64,000 nt of DNA from Symbiodinium natans (lineage: Eukaryota > Sar > Dinophyceae > Suessiales > Symbiodiniaceae): the NCBI GenBank assembly GCA_905221605.1, contig CAJNDS010000473.1, forward strand, positions 1-64,000, in the 5' to 3' direction. The first letter of the stretch is position 1. The number at the start of each line of letters is the position of its first letter. The position numbers and the translations under genes were made by a program. Positions 44,965-53,673 of this stretch are shown in pieces. The notes below the pieces were generated by a model that was not told the DNA's origin, ran no database searches, and worked only from the letters and a program-made list of their open reading frames with translations.

Positions 44965-47900
44965 ATGTCAAGCCCCGCGGAGACGCAAGATGGCGCAGCG
45001 CCCGCCGCCATGCCTACGGCCGAAGAGACCGCGGATTCCTCCAACTTGGCAGCAATTCCTCCCCAAGATATGGTCACTCGTGAACCCGTTGCCCAAGGAA
45101 CCATGCATGAGATCAATGCCAACTTACATGTCTGTGTTATGAGTGATGGTACTTACGCTAGTTTTGCTGACGGACATAAGATGACTATTTCAGAAGCAGT
45201 CTACGAGACCCTCCTGCAGGGTGTAGCTAATAGACCCACCCGACCCCGACCACCTTCGGATATTTCGAACATTACGGGTTTGCGCTCAGCTTCGGCAGCG
45301 ATGACCAATGATGAGCCCATAGAGTGGGGCGATATGGACCCAAATTTAGTTAGAGAGCTCCAGCAGAACCCGGCTAAGATGAAGGTATTTCTGGCTACAC
45401 ATAAGTCCAAGCAACCTCGACTAGAGTACCAGAGAGGCGGCGCAGCTTTTGTGCCTCCGCCAGAACAGCCCTCCTCCTCCTCCATCGGCCCTACACCTCC
45501 CCTTGCAACGGAGACCCCAGCCTTCTCACAGCTGCAAGCAGACTCGATGACTTCATGGTTTGAGAAGTATCATCATGAGCAGATTAGCCCCTTACTAGCC
45601 CGAGTCACTTCACTAGAAACAGCGAACCTCCCAGAAAAGTTTACCCACGCAGAAAGACAGGCCCGATTGGACAGGCTAGCTTCACTTTCGGTACATGCGG
45701 ATACTTACAATAGAACCTGCATCGTCCATGGCATCCCTCCTTTCTCCAACTACAGGACAATCCAGGACAATCTCTACTACCTTTTAGGCAGTACAGGCCT
45801 TTCTCTAGATGACTTGCAGTCCATGACCAACCATTTGTTGACGACAACCTCTGCTTTCTTGAAGCTGACTTTCGTTAGGGAGTCCCAGGCTAGACAGTTC
45901 TTCCAATCCTTTAGACAAAAGAAGCGATACTTCAGACAAAGAGACACAGGTGATGATGTACATGTTCGAGTAGAAAGGGATCTTGCCCCGACGGAACGTA
46001 TTGAAAGACAACCCCTCTTGGCGGTAGTGGATTGCCTCACCAAAATCGCCCCCCCAGGCGACCCTTCTCCACTGTACACGGAGTACCTTCGCACGGACTT
46101 CAACTCCCTGCAGCTTTGGAATCCAGAAGATGATAGTTTGCTAGCTCAGATTTTGTATGCACAGGATTCGGCTGCGAACATTGTGTGCCATCTAGGGATT
46201 CTCCCTTCTCACAAGACACACATTTTGAATACCTTTGGAGGTGCCCTACAGTCTAGGATGCACGACACCCTTCGCTTCCTTCAAGCCTCTGCAAATGCTT
46301 CTAGGCACAGGTCTACTAATGTTCGCTTTCACTATTCCAATGCTCAGGATATTAGCAACATCTCCCCATCAGAAGCGCTGAAGTACTTCCCTTACGAAAT
46401 TAGACCCCTTGAACTCACACAAGATATGCAGGATACCCTCGCTCACTCCCCCCAGGTGCTCATGGAAGCCTGTGCCTCCTCTGGGGGCCTGCAAGCAATT
46501 ATTCAGCAGGCTATGCAGGATCGAGGAATTTCCCATTCGGACTTTGGAAAGGGCTCCAAACAAAAAGGCAATCGCCCTAGTCGGCCAGAACGACATGATG
46601 CTCAGGAAGAGACTCAGGAATTTGCTCCACGAAAGGGAAATAAAGGTAAGGGAAAGCGTCAGAATCAAGCCGGTTTTGCCCCACAGGACTCCTACACCAT
46701 TCGAAGAGGGGATTGGCAGCCCCAAAACTTTGACACCAACTATCAATGGCAGCCTCCACCAGCTAATAATGCCTCACAATGGGGTCCTCCTTCCTCACTA
46801 CCTTCTTGGGGTGCCCAGCCTGTACCGGCCCCGGTGGCTACCCGCCCAGGATGGGGGCAGAGACAACAATGGTCTGGTGGAGGAGGTAAAAACAACAGCC
46901 TCTTGGATGATAGCACCTTGAGCTCCAACCTGATCCAATGCGATGATTGTTCGGCACTACTCGGTACCAACTCCTCTTGCTTGGTCTGCACCAACTCTTC
47001 CCACTTGGAGATCTTACAACAATTTCAAAGATTTGAGGGGTTGGAAGCTTTTGATCAACCGATTGTTGAATGGTTTGCCTGCCCTTTTTTCGTCCCGAGA
47101 CCAGATGGTAGTCTCCCTTCTTGTAATACCTCTAACAACCAGCCTTGCTACTGTTGTATCACTTGGGATAGTTGGGCCACTAGGTTTTACTCAGGATCCC
47201 TCACAGCCCCGGAAGCCAATCCTATCATGCACTCACTCATGGCTGCATATGAACGAGCAGTTCTAGAACTGTTGGAGAACCCTGTTGAAATCTACCAACA
47301 GTACAAGACCTCCTACTCAGACATCTACAAACTTCGTTTTCCTGACTCTGTGGTGAGTTGGTGGTATATGATCCTCAATGATTCGGTGTCCCAAAACGAC
47401 CCCTTAGACCCGTTGCCAAAGCCTTGGAAGCACTCCTCCTTTGCGAACCAATCACCCTCCCTTCTCTCTCAACCCCCCGCTTTCCATCAGCTCTCATACC
47501 CTGTGAAGTCTTGTAATATACAGGACACCAGTAAGTTCCTTTCGATCATTCAGTTCTCCTGCGATGGATTTGCCGATGTACTCAGGGATTCTTTTGAGCT
47601 TCCGGATTTCACTGTGGTTTCTTGTTTTCAGTATTTCAAGCAGGATTTGATCACTCTTGATATTGTTCCCTGGCATTCCATGGTTCGAGAGTCATTTCGT
47701 TGGGCTTTTCAAGACCTTCAGATCGCCCCCTCCTTCTCGGTACAATCCGTAGAGGAAATAGTCTACGCTGTACTTTCAAACCGGCAGGATTACCTGCTGG
47801 ACCAGTTCTGCAAAACTTTCTGCTTTCTCCTTTCCAAGTATCCCGAACTTATGCCGGTTTTCCTAGGCCAACTCCCATACTCCAACGAGCCCCTCAAGAA

Positions 47901-48249
47901 GCTAGCTGCTGCAGGTTCGAGTTACTTTGACACAGTTTACCACAACCTTGCTGCCCTATATAACCTGCATACCACCGCTTCCCAAACTATTCTGGCCCCA
48001 AATACGCAATTCTGTGAGATTTATGACCTCATTGTGAAGACTGCCCCCACACAAAGCCCTCTACATGTACAGGCCTCCTCAGCACTAGCAAGGCACTGGA
48101 ATAATAAGGGCAATAGCCTAGAGTCTTTGGCCCTCCTCCTAGCAGAACGCGGCGAACACGCATTCATTATTACCCAGGCATGGTTGATACTGCAACTGGC
48201 ATATAAGGATCACACTTACCCATGGATAGCCCAGTATCTCGTCCCCTGA
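44965..48249 (+). CDS. LINE ORF1 (gag-like), unit 3, uninterrupted
   Basis: 1094 aa from ATG 44965 to TGA 48247-48249. At codon 272 it has TAC (45778-45780) where units 1 and 2 have TAA, so this is the only full-length ORF1 in the window. Features: Pro/Ala-rich N-terminus, basic segment near 530-567, Trp/Pro/Gln-rich linker, zinc-ribbon-like cysteines C659/C662/C672/C675 and a further Cys-rich stretch (CNTSNNQPCYCC) at about 722-733, then ~350 residues without a named domain. The role as an RNA-binding ORF1p is inferred from position and composition. The frame continues open past the TGA into the first codons of ORF2. Confidence 0.9.
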   Translation: MSSPAETQDGAAPAAMPTAEETADSSNLAAIPPQDMVTREPVAQGTMHEINANLHVCVMSDGTYASFADGHKMTISEAVYETLLQGVANRPTRPRPPSDISNITGLRSASAAMTNDEPIEWGDMDPNLVRELQQNPAKMKVFLATHKSKQPRLEYQRGGAAFVPPPEQPSSSSIGPTPPLATETPAFSQLQADSMTSWFEKYHHEQISPLLARVTSLETANLPEKFTHAERQARLDRLASLSVHADTYNRTCIVHGIPPFSNYRTIQDNLYYLLGSTGLSLDDLQSMTNHLLTTTSAFLKLTFVRESQARQFFQSFRQKKRYFRQRDTGDDVHVRVERDLAPTERIERQPLLAVVDCLTKIAPPGDPSPLYTEYLRTDFNSLQLWNPEDDSLLAQILYAQDSAANIVCHLGILPSHKTHILNTFGGALQSRMHDTLRFLQASANASRHRSTNVRFHYSNAQDISNISPSEALKYFPYEIRPLELTQDMQDTLAHSPQVLMEACASSGGLQAIIQQAMQDRGISHSDFGKGSKQKGNRPSRPERHDAQEETQEFAPRKGNKGKGKRQNQAGFAPQDSYTIRRGDWQPQNFDTNYQWQPPPANNASQWGPPSSLPSWGAQPVPAPVATRPGWGQRQQWSGGGGKNNSLLDDSTLSSNLIQCDDCSALLGTNSSCLVCTNSSHLEILQQFQRFEGLEAFDQPIVEWFACPFFVPRPDGSLPSCNTSNNQPCYCCITWDSWATRFYSGSLTAPEANPIMHSLMAAYERAVLELLENPVEIYQQYKTSYSDIYKLRFPDSVVSWWYMILNDSVSQNDPLDPLPKPWKHSSFANQSPSLLSQPPAFHQLSYPVKSCNIQDTSKFLSIIQFSCDGFADVLRDSFELPDFTVVSCFQYFKQDLITLDIVPWHSMVRESFRWAFQDLQIAPSFSVQSVEEIVYAVLSNRQDYLLDQFCKTFCFLLSKYPELMPVFLGQLPYSNEPLKKLAAAGSSYFDTVYHNLAALYNLHTTASQTILAPNTQFCEIYDLIVKTAPTQSPLHVQASSALARHWNNKGNSLESLALLLAERGEHAFIITQAWLILQLAYKDHTYPWIAQYLVP

Positions 48250-48512
48250 CTCCCGCCGAGGAAGCTTCTGAACGACCACCACATAGCTGCTGCTCCCCAT
48301 CCGAAGAGACATGGCTCTCCCTCCTTTTTCGAAGAGCCTCCCGCGCAATCCATCACTTATGCTACCCACACTTACGTTACGACCCACTTACGTTACGGTG
48401 CCTTGGTCAGCATTAAAAGTCGGCACAGCGAACGCCCGCCTTACGCCGCCCCAGCCATCAGCCCGGCAGCACCGGCGCCGGCGCTGCGGATGAGAGATGC
48501 CCATACAACAAG
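48250..48512 (+). other. ORF1-ORF2 linker and first eight ORF2 codons, unit 3
   Basis: The 80-codon open linker is as in unit 2. The native ORF2 ATG is at 48490; after MRDAHTT the frame is cut by the insertion at AAG 48510-48512 and would stop at a TGA within the inserted A1 repeat. Confidence 0.85.
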
Positions 48513-48725
48513 ACAACTGTCAATCGAGATTGATAGGTCTTTATTTGTGTTTTCATGATTGTGTGTTTTCTAAGGTTGAAAACGCACTCTTTTCCAAAGA
48601 GCTCTCTTGAAAGTGCTAGTCGCTTGCAGGCTACGAGCAGCATGCGGGAAATGATTCCCGTGAAGCCATTTTGGCTGGGAGGGTGGAGGGAAACCCCTGT
48701 TCTCATGTCGTGGCGGTAGCCCGCG
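48510..48725 (+). repeat. Terminal repeat A1 of the DIRS-like element
   Basis: 216 bp, matching A2 (53077-53292) apparently without differences. It starts AAGACAACTGTCAATCGAG and contains CTCTTTTCCAAAGAGCTCTC and, at 48664-48676, AGCCATTTTGGCT, identical to the core of the dinoflagellate spliced leader. Confidence 0.9.
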
Positions 48726-48780
48726 AGGTGTTGAGCTTCGTGGGGAGGCTGAATGTTCGTATCAGTCATACGATGTGGTC

Positions 48781-49587
48781 ATGAAAATGGTGCAAGAGAA
48801 TGTTGTGGTGTACTTAGGGCCAAACAAATTCCCTTCCAGACAGTCCGAGCTGAAACTTGAGAAGCCGAAGAAAGAACTGGACATCGTGAACTCGAAGCTT
48901 ACTGTCAAAGACCAAGCCGTTGATCTTGAGTGTACCCTGAGCACGCCCCTTCATTTGCACCATGCACTGCATCGCCGAGCTCTTGCCATGGACCTGGTTG
49001 GTGTGTGCACGTACTCAGTCATGATGCGTTACAATGAGTTCCTCATGTCACATTTGAGTGTAGATCCGCCTCCCGGCTATGCTAGGCCCACTATCCATCA
49101 AATACTTGAAGCAGACAGAGCTGCGTGGTTGAAAGTCGCTGAGAAACTTCCCAGAGGAGTCAAGCGCACCGCAGGCGGCAACCTGCCGATGGATACTGAG
49201 TGGCCGCTAGTGCAGACGGATCCCCGAGTTTGCTTCCATCTCCTTCCCTTACCTGCCTCCAGTGCTTCTGCTGCACAGGGGACGAAGCGCACCAATGACG
49301 ATGGTGACGCTTCCCCTCCGCCTCCAGGCAAGTTTCAGAAATGGCAACGGGGCGGGGGGAAAGGTGGAGGCAAGAAGGGTGGGAAGACCAAGACGCCTAG
49401 AAGCCTTCCCATTGAGCTGAAGGGCAAGTGGTCAACCACAAAGCGGGGAGTTCCTTTGTGTTGGGACTTCAACACGGGTGGGTGTTCCCTTGCTCCAGCG
49501 GGTGGCCGGTGTCCACGTGGAATGCATCTGTGTGCCGAGCCCAACTGTCAAAAGCCACATCCTCTGCCCGAGCACCCCTCAAAGTGA
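48781..49587 (+). CDS. Gag-like protein with CCCH-type zinc-finger C-terminus
   Basis: 268 aa from ATG 48781, the first ATG in this frame (an ATG at 48773 in another frame stops at once). The N-terminal half has no recognised domain but contains a long acidic/basic helix-prone stretch. The middle holds a Gly/Lys-rich basic segment (near 49345-49395). The C-terminus has CWDFNTGGC, then a Cys and His pattern (C..F...GCS..., RCPRGMHLC, CQKPH) resembling CCCH or paired zinc fingers that bind RNA. It lies directly upstream of the methyltransferase-like frame, in the same frame, separated only by TGA 49585-49587. Function as nucleocapsid is inferred. Confidence 0.7.
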   Translation: MKMVQENVVVYLGPNKFPSRQSELKLEKPKKELDIVNSKLTVKDQAVDLECTLSTPLHLHHALHRRALAMDLVGVCTYSVMMRYNEFLMSHLSVDPPPGYARPTIHQILEADRAAWLKVAEKLPRGVKRTAGGNLPMDTEWPLVQTDPRVCFHLLPLPASSASAAQGTKRTNDDGDASPPPPGKFQKWQRGGGKGGGKKGGKTKTPRSLPIELKGKWSTTKRGVPLCWDFNTGGCSLAPAGGRCPRGMHLCAEPNCQKPHPLPEHPSK

Positions 49588-51351
49588 ACCTTCACCGCTG
49601 CGAGGATCCCCTTATCTCAGGACTTGCGTGTTTTCCTGAAGCGAGCGAGGGCTCGCGTCGCAGGTGCCGAGTTCGGGGATCTCTTCGGCGTTGAAGTCTT
49701 TGCAGGATCCGGGCGGTTGACTTGTGAACTTAGGAGAGTGGGCCTTGGTGACAGCGTTGGGATCGACCATATTGTGACTAAATGCTTGACTGCGCCCATT
49801 CTAAAGCTTGACTTGTTAGACCCCGATGCCCAAAAGTTGCTCGCGCAGTTTTTGGACAATCCCAATTGTGTATATGTGCATCTTGCACCCCCCTACGGGA
49901 CAGCGAGCCGCGCTCGATCGATACCGCAGGCGGGTCAAGCGCCAAAACCAGCAAGATCGGACCGCCATCCCGACGGTTTACCAAATCTGCCCCCAAGCTT
50001 GGCCGGCCGTGTTCAGTCGGCTAACAAACTCTACGAGCTGTCTAGCTACCTCTTCCGGGAGTGTTGGGATCGAGGGATCCTGGTCTCTTGTGAGAATCCT
50101 GCACGATCTTTCATGTGGGCCACGTCGGCTTGGCGTTCCTCCATGTCGGACATAGAGCCAATCCATACCACTTTCCATCATTGCATGTGGGGTGGGACTC
50201 GACCAAAACTCACTCGCCTGGTCCACACAGTACCTGCTCTCTCGCAGCTGGCCGTGACTTGCTGCGGCGAGAGCGACGTTCATGTGCATGAGCCCTGGGG
50301 GCGAACTCCCGAGGGTTGGTCGACTAGCCAAGAAACAGCCTATCCTGTTGAGCTGTGTCGTGCGTGGGCCCACACGCTCCGTGAGCAATTGCTTTCCTTG
50401 GGCGCAAAGCCTCCTGCTGAAGACTTGGCCGCTAGCTGTGCGCCGCTGCACCGTGCGGCCCAGGTTGCCGTGGGCCGCCAGCCATCCAAGCGTCGTGCGC
50501 CGCCTTTGGTCAAAGAGTTTCGTGTCATCGTCTCCATCGACACGGTTGAGCCCTTCTTGCATGAAGCCTCAAAGAAGCTAGAGAATCCAGTTTTGCTCCC
50601 ACCAGGTGCCTGTGTGCAGCCACCTTGTAATGAGTTGCCTGCAGGTTCCCGCATTCTTCGTCGACAGTTGCTAGGGGGTAGGAGGTCGTCAGAGCATGCT
50701 GAGAACTTGAGTGAGCCCGAAAATTCCAATGACTTCGAGATTCATGAAGATGAGTCGCCGCCAGACGGTTTAACCCTTAATAATCCTTGCGCTTCCTCAC
50801 CGGCCGGGCCCGAGGTTGCACCAATGCATAGGGTTGTAATAGGGATTCCCTGGACCCCCGAAGAGTTCGTGCAGAGGGCCGCGGGTGTGGCCCACCCACG
50901 ACTGCTCCGCTCCGGTCTGCCGCCGGAGCTCGAGGCCTCCATAGACAAACTCGTGAGCGAAGACCCGGCAGACATAGGCAGGGCTAGGTGTGAGCAGATG
51001 CGCAAGTGGGTTGCCCGAGCTCGAGAGCTTGTTCCACGTGAGCGCGAACTTCATTCCAAGATGCCAAGCCATTGTGCCAAGGTGTTGGAGCCGAAGAGGC
51101 TGCTCTTGTTCAAGGAATTGTTGGAGGCATGCTGTCACAAGGATGAGTCGTTGGTGGCTGATTTGGCTGAGGGACTACCGAGAGCCTTCGACGTTCTGCG
51201 CATGTCACCCGTCAGGGCATCCTTCACTCCAACAAGAGCTCGGGTGATGCTGAGTTGGATCGTGCCACCATGGAGGCCACAAAGAAGGAGCTCGAAAAGG
51301 GCTGGCTGTATGGGCCGGTCGATGTGGCCGCGCTTCCGCCCGAAGCGATAA
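49588..51351 (+). CDS. Methyltransferase-like ORF of the DIRS-like element (readthrough frame, no ATG start)
   Basis: Open frame directly after the gag UGA, about 587 codons to TAA 51349-51351. There is no ATG in the first ~170 codons, so gag-UGA readthrough (or an unseen splice) is the simplest route to expression. The pattern resembles a C5-cytosine methyltransferase core: VEVFAGSGRLT (motif I-like, near 49693), LAPPYGTASRAR (motif IV-like, near 49884) and SCENPARS (motif VI-like, near 50091). The catalytic Cys expected after PP is Tyr, so activity is doubtful. The region after ~50500 is a variable linker. The frame overlaps the RT ORF by 82 nt, which is in the -1 frame. Start given as the first codon after the UGA. 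Confidence 0.65.
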   Translation, partial: TFTAARIPLSQDLRVFLKRARARVAGAEFGDLFGVEVFAGSGRLTCELRRVGLGDSVGIDHIVTKCLTAPILKLDLLDPDAQKLLAQFLDNPNCVYVHLAPPYGTASRARSIPQAGQAPKPARSDRHPDGLPNLPPSLAGRVQSANKLYELSSYLFRECWDRGILVSCENPARSFMWATSAWRSSMSDIEPIHTTFHHCMWGGTRPKLTRLVHTVPALSQLAVTCCGESDVHVHEPWGRTPEGWSTSQETAYPVELCRAWAHTLREQLLSLGAKPPAEDLAASCAPLHRAAQVAVGRQPSKRRAPPLVKEFRVIVSIDTVEPFLHEASKKLENPVLLPPGACVQPPCNELPAGSRILRRQLLGGRRSSEHAENLSEPENSNDFEIHEDESPPDGLTLNNPCASSPAGPEVAPMHRVVIGIPWTPEEFVQRAAGVAHPRLLRSGLPPELEASIDKLVSEDPADIGRARCEQMRKWVARARELVPRERELHSKMPSHCAKVLEPKRLLLFKELLEACCHKDESLVADLAEGLPRAFDVLRMSPVRASFTPTRARVMLSWIVPPWRPQRRSSKRAGCMGRSMWPRFRPKR

Positions 51352-52724
51352 TCACTAGGAGGTTTGGGGTCAGACAGGGCGGAAAAACCCGTCCAATAGA
51401 TAATTACCTGGAGTCGGGCGTAAACGCCACCGCCAGTGCCGAGGACACCGTCACTGTGCATACGGCTGACTGTATAGCAGCCGGAGTAGCTCATCGTATG
51501 AGGGCTGCTCGAGACCGCAAGAAGAGCCTACGACTTGTTGCACGGTCTTGGGACTTGTCCAAAGCGTATAAAAACCTACCATTGCACTCCGAGTCCCTTA
51601 ATGATGCTTTCTTATGTGTCTTCAACCCTGACACCAAGAAGACTGAAGTCTATGGGCAGGTGGTCTTGCCTTTCGGGGCAAGAGCCTCGGTTCACGGATT
51701 TTGCAGGACATCCTTAGGCGTGTGGGTGATAGGTACTTCGTTGTTTACGCTCCACTGGAGCGTCTTCTTTGACGACTTCGTGGGCTTCGAGTCGCCCGAG
51801 CTTGCGAGGGTCCATGACCTTTGCGTTGCTACTTTGTTCAATCTCCTGGGGTGGGAGACTGCCAGTGACAAAGAGACATCCTTTGGATCCATAGCCCAGG
51901 TTTTGGGCTTAGAAATTAATCTCAATGATGTGAACCTTGGGAAGGTGTATTTTTGCAATACGGAAAACCGCAAAGCTGACATAGCCGATGCACTTGGACA
52001 GATTCTTGCAACAGGCCACTTGAGCAGAAAAGACGGTGAGCGACTGAGAGGTCGGCTGCAGTTCTGCGAGAACCAGATCGCAGGAAAGCAGGCTGGCCTA
52101 GCCTTCCGGGAGCTATCCCGTCATGTTCTTCAAGGGGGTGGCGTGCTGCAGCCCCAGACCAAGGTTGCCCTAGACACTTTGAGGGTCCGCATTCTTGAGG
52201 CCCCTCCCAGATGTGTATCTGATCGTTCCGAGTTCACTTGGCATGTATATGTCGATGCTGCGAACGATGGTGGAACGTCTGGAGTTGGAGGGGTGTTGGT
52301 TTCGGGGTCAGGGGCCATCATTGGCCATTTTAGCGAGACTTTAGGGGAGGATCTTGTGAAGCTAATCGGGAGGGTCGATAGTGAAAATCCCATCTTCGAG
52401 TTGGAATGCTTTGCCATATACTGCGCGCTTCATGCTTGGAAGCCTCTCTTGAGGGAATGCGGTGTGGTGCTGTTCAGTGACAATGAGGGGACGCTGCACT
52501 GCATGATCAGCGGTCGTAGCAAAAATGATAACGGTGGGAGGTTAGTTGAAGGGGTACACAAGTTTTGCGACAGTCACTTCATCTCACCTTGGTTTGAACG
52601 CGTCAACACGGCCTCGAATGTGGCAGACGCCCCGTCCAGGGGGGTGTCCAACGAGAGCCTTGGGGCTCGTGCAAAAATTTCCTGTTTAGAACTCGCACAG
52701 CTGGCTTTGGAGGACTTGGGGTGA
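51270..52724 (+). CDS. Reverse transcriptase-RNase H of the DIRS-like element
   Basis: 484 aa from ATG 51270. RT motifs: fingers with RRFGVRQGGKTRPIDN (after which the text is family-typical), motif A SWDLSKAYKNLPLH with D95, motif B LPFGARASVHGF, and motif C FFDDFV with D168/D169. An RNase H-like domain follows with D329 (VYVDAAND), E379 (ELECFAI), D404 (SDNEG) and D453 (NVADAPSRG), as in DIRS and pararetrovirus-like elements. Similarity runs upstream of the ATG in the same frame (to ~51200), so it was probably expressed by a -1 shift from the methyltransferase frame; I see no classical slippery heptamer. Its TGA coincides with the first base of repeat B1. No recombinase follows. Confidence 0.85.
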   Translation: MEATKKELEKGWLYGPVDVAALPPEAIITRRFGVRQGGKTRPIDNYLESGVNATASAEDTVTVHTADCIAAGVAHRMRAARDRKKSLRLVARSWDLSKAYKNLPLHSESLNDAFLCVFNPDTKKTEVYGQVVLPFGARASVHGFCRTSLGVWVIGTSLFTLHWSVFFDDFVGFESPELARVHDLCVATLFNLLGWETASDKETSFGSIAQVLGLEINLNDVNLGKVYFCNTENRKADIADALGQILATGHLSRKDGERLRGRLQFCENQIAGKQAGLAFRELSRHVLQGGGVLQPQTKVALDTLRVRILEAPPRCVSDRSEFTWHVYVDAANDGGTSGVGGVLVSGSGAIIGHFSETLGEDLVKLIGRVDSENPIFELECFAIYCALHAWKPLLRECGVVLFSDNEGTLHCMISGRSKNDNGGRLVEGVHKFCDSHFISPWFERVNTASNVADAPSRGVSNESLGARAKISCLELAQLALEDLG

Positions 52725-53079
52725 GTGTTCAGCTGTTCGAGTATGCTCGACAGTTCAGAGCAGATGCGGTGGCACTGCTGCTGTTCGTGCACATGCATTC
52801 TGCTGTGCACAAGTGTGTGGGCATCCCTCCAAACGAGGGTGCCTTGATCGACGTCACTTCCCCAAGACTTCTCTGCTGGAGATAAGGAAAAAGAAGGTGC
52901 GCGAGAATAATCACAGTATGCATGGACGCTTTACTTCATGCCTGCGTGACTCAAAATACATTCTGATGGAGTTTTTCTTATACGAGCAATGAGGAATCTC
53001 GCATCTCATACAATAGTGATGAGAGTTTTCCATACGAATAGTGGTGAGAGTTTTTGGGTGACATGAACGCACAAATAAG
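52722..53079 (+). repeat. Repeat B1 of the DIRS-like element
   Basis: 358 bp, matching B2 (53316-53673) with offset 594. It starts TGAGTGTTCAGCTG at the RT stop codon and ends ACGCACAAATAAG, joining A2 through a shared AAG. Confidence 0.9.
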
Positions 53080-53292
53080 ACAACTGTCAATCGAGATTGA
53101 TAGGTCTTTATTTGTGTTTTCATGATTGTGTGTTTTCTAAGGTTGAAAACGCACTCTTTTCCAAAGAGCTCTCTTGAAAGTGCTAGTCGCTTGCAGGCTA
53201 CGAGCAGCATGCGGGAAATGATTCCCGTGAAGCCATTTTGGCTGGGAGGGTGGAGGGAAACCCCTGTTCTCATGTCGTGGCGGTAGCCCGCG
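53077..53292 (+). repeat. Repeat A2 of the DIRS-like element
   Basis: Second copy of A1, with the spliced-leader-like core at 53231-53243. It is separated from B2 by 23 bp that occur nowhere else in the element. Confidence 0.9.
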
Positions 53293-53315
53293 TGTTTTGT
53301 CCCACCCGCCCTCCC

Positions 53316-53673
53316 TGAGTGTTCAGCTGTTCGAGTATGCTCGACAGTTCAGAGCAGATGCGGTGGCACTGCTGCTGTTCGTGCACATGCATTCTGCTGT
53401 GCACAAGTGTGTGGGCATCCCTCCAAACGAGGGTGCCTTGATCGACGTCACTTCCCCAAGACTTCTCTGCTGGAGATAAGGAAAAAGAAGGTGCGCGAGA
53501 ATAATCACAGTATGCATGGACGCTTTACTTCATGCCTGCGTGACTCAAAATACATTCTGATGGAGTTTTTCTTATACGAGCAATGAGGAATCTCGCATCT
53601 CATACAATAGTGATGAGAGTTTTCCATACGAATAGTGGTGAGAGTTTTTGGGTGACATGAACGCACAAATAAG
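53316..53673 (+). repeat. Repeat B2 (right terminus of the DIRS-like element)
   Basis: Second copy of B1. Its final bases ATGAACGCACAAATAAG run in frame into the LINE ORF2 at the insertion edge and supply an ATG at 53657. Confidence 0.9.

Larger units (their letters stand above)
48510..53673 (+). mobile_element. DIRS/Ngaro-like element with split direct repeats, inserted in LINE unit 3
   Basis: The empty site is seen in unit 2 (ATACAACAAGGCAGCCG near 25847). Here 5161 bp lie between the two halves, with AAG at each outer edge (48510-48512 and 53671-53673) and again at the inner B1/A2 join (53077-53079). The layout A1-ORFs-B1-A2-B2 is the split direct repeat of PAT/Ngaro-type tyrosine-recombinase retrotransposons, in which the B1-A2 join copies the circle junction. 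No target duplication longer than the shared AAG is seen, fitting recombinase integration. Cargo: a gag-like ORF, a methyltransferase-like ORF and an RT-RNase H ORF. No tyrosine recombinase ORF is present, so integration functions would have to come in trans or were lost. Alternatively A2-B2 is a short non-autonomous derivative sitting beside a full element. Confidence 0.8.

Noticed and set aside
51291..51304. CTCGAAAAGGGCTGG as a -1 slippery site
   Set aside because: It does not fit X-XXY-YYZ in the zero frame, and the family-like RT sequence already begins ~90 nt upstream.
48510..53673. Reading the insertion as an LTR retrotransposon
   Set aside because: The ends are not identical LTRs: the left end is A and the right end is B, repeats are split, and no integrase or protease is seen.
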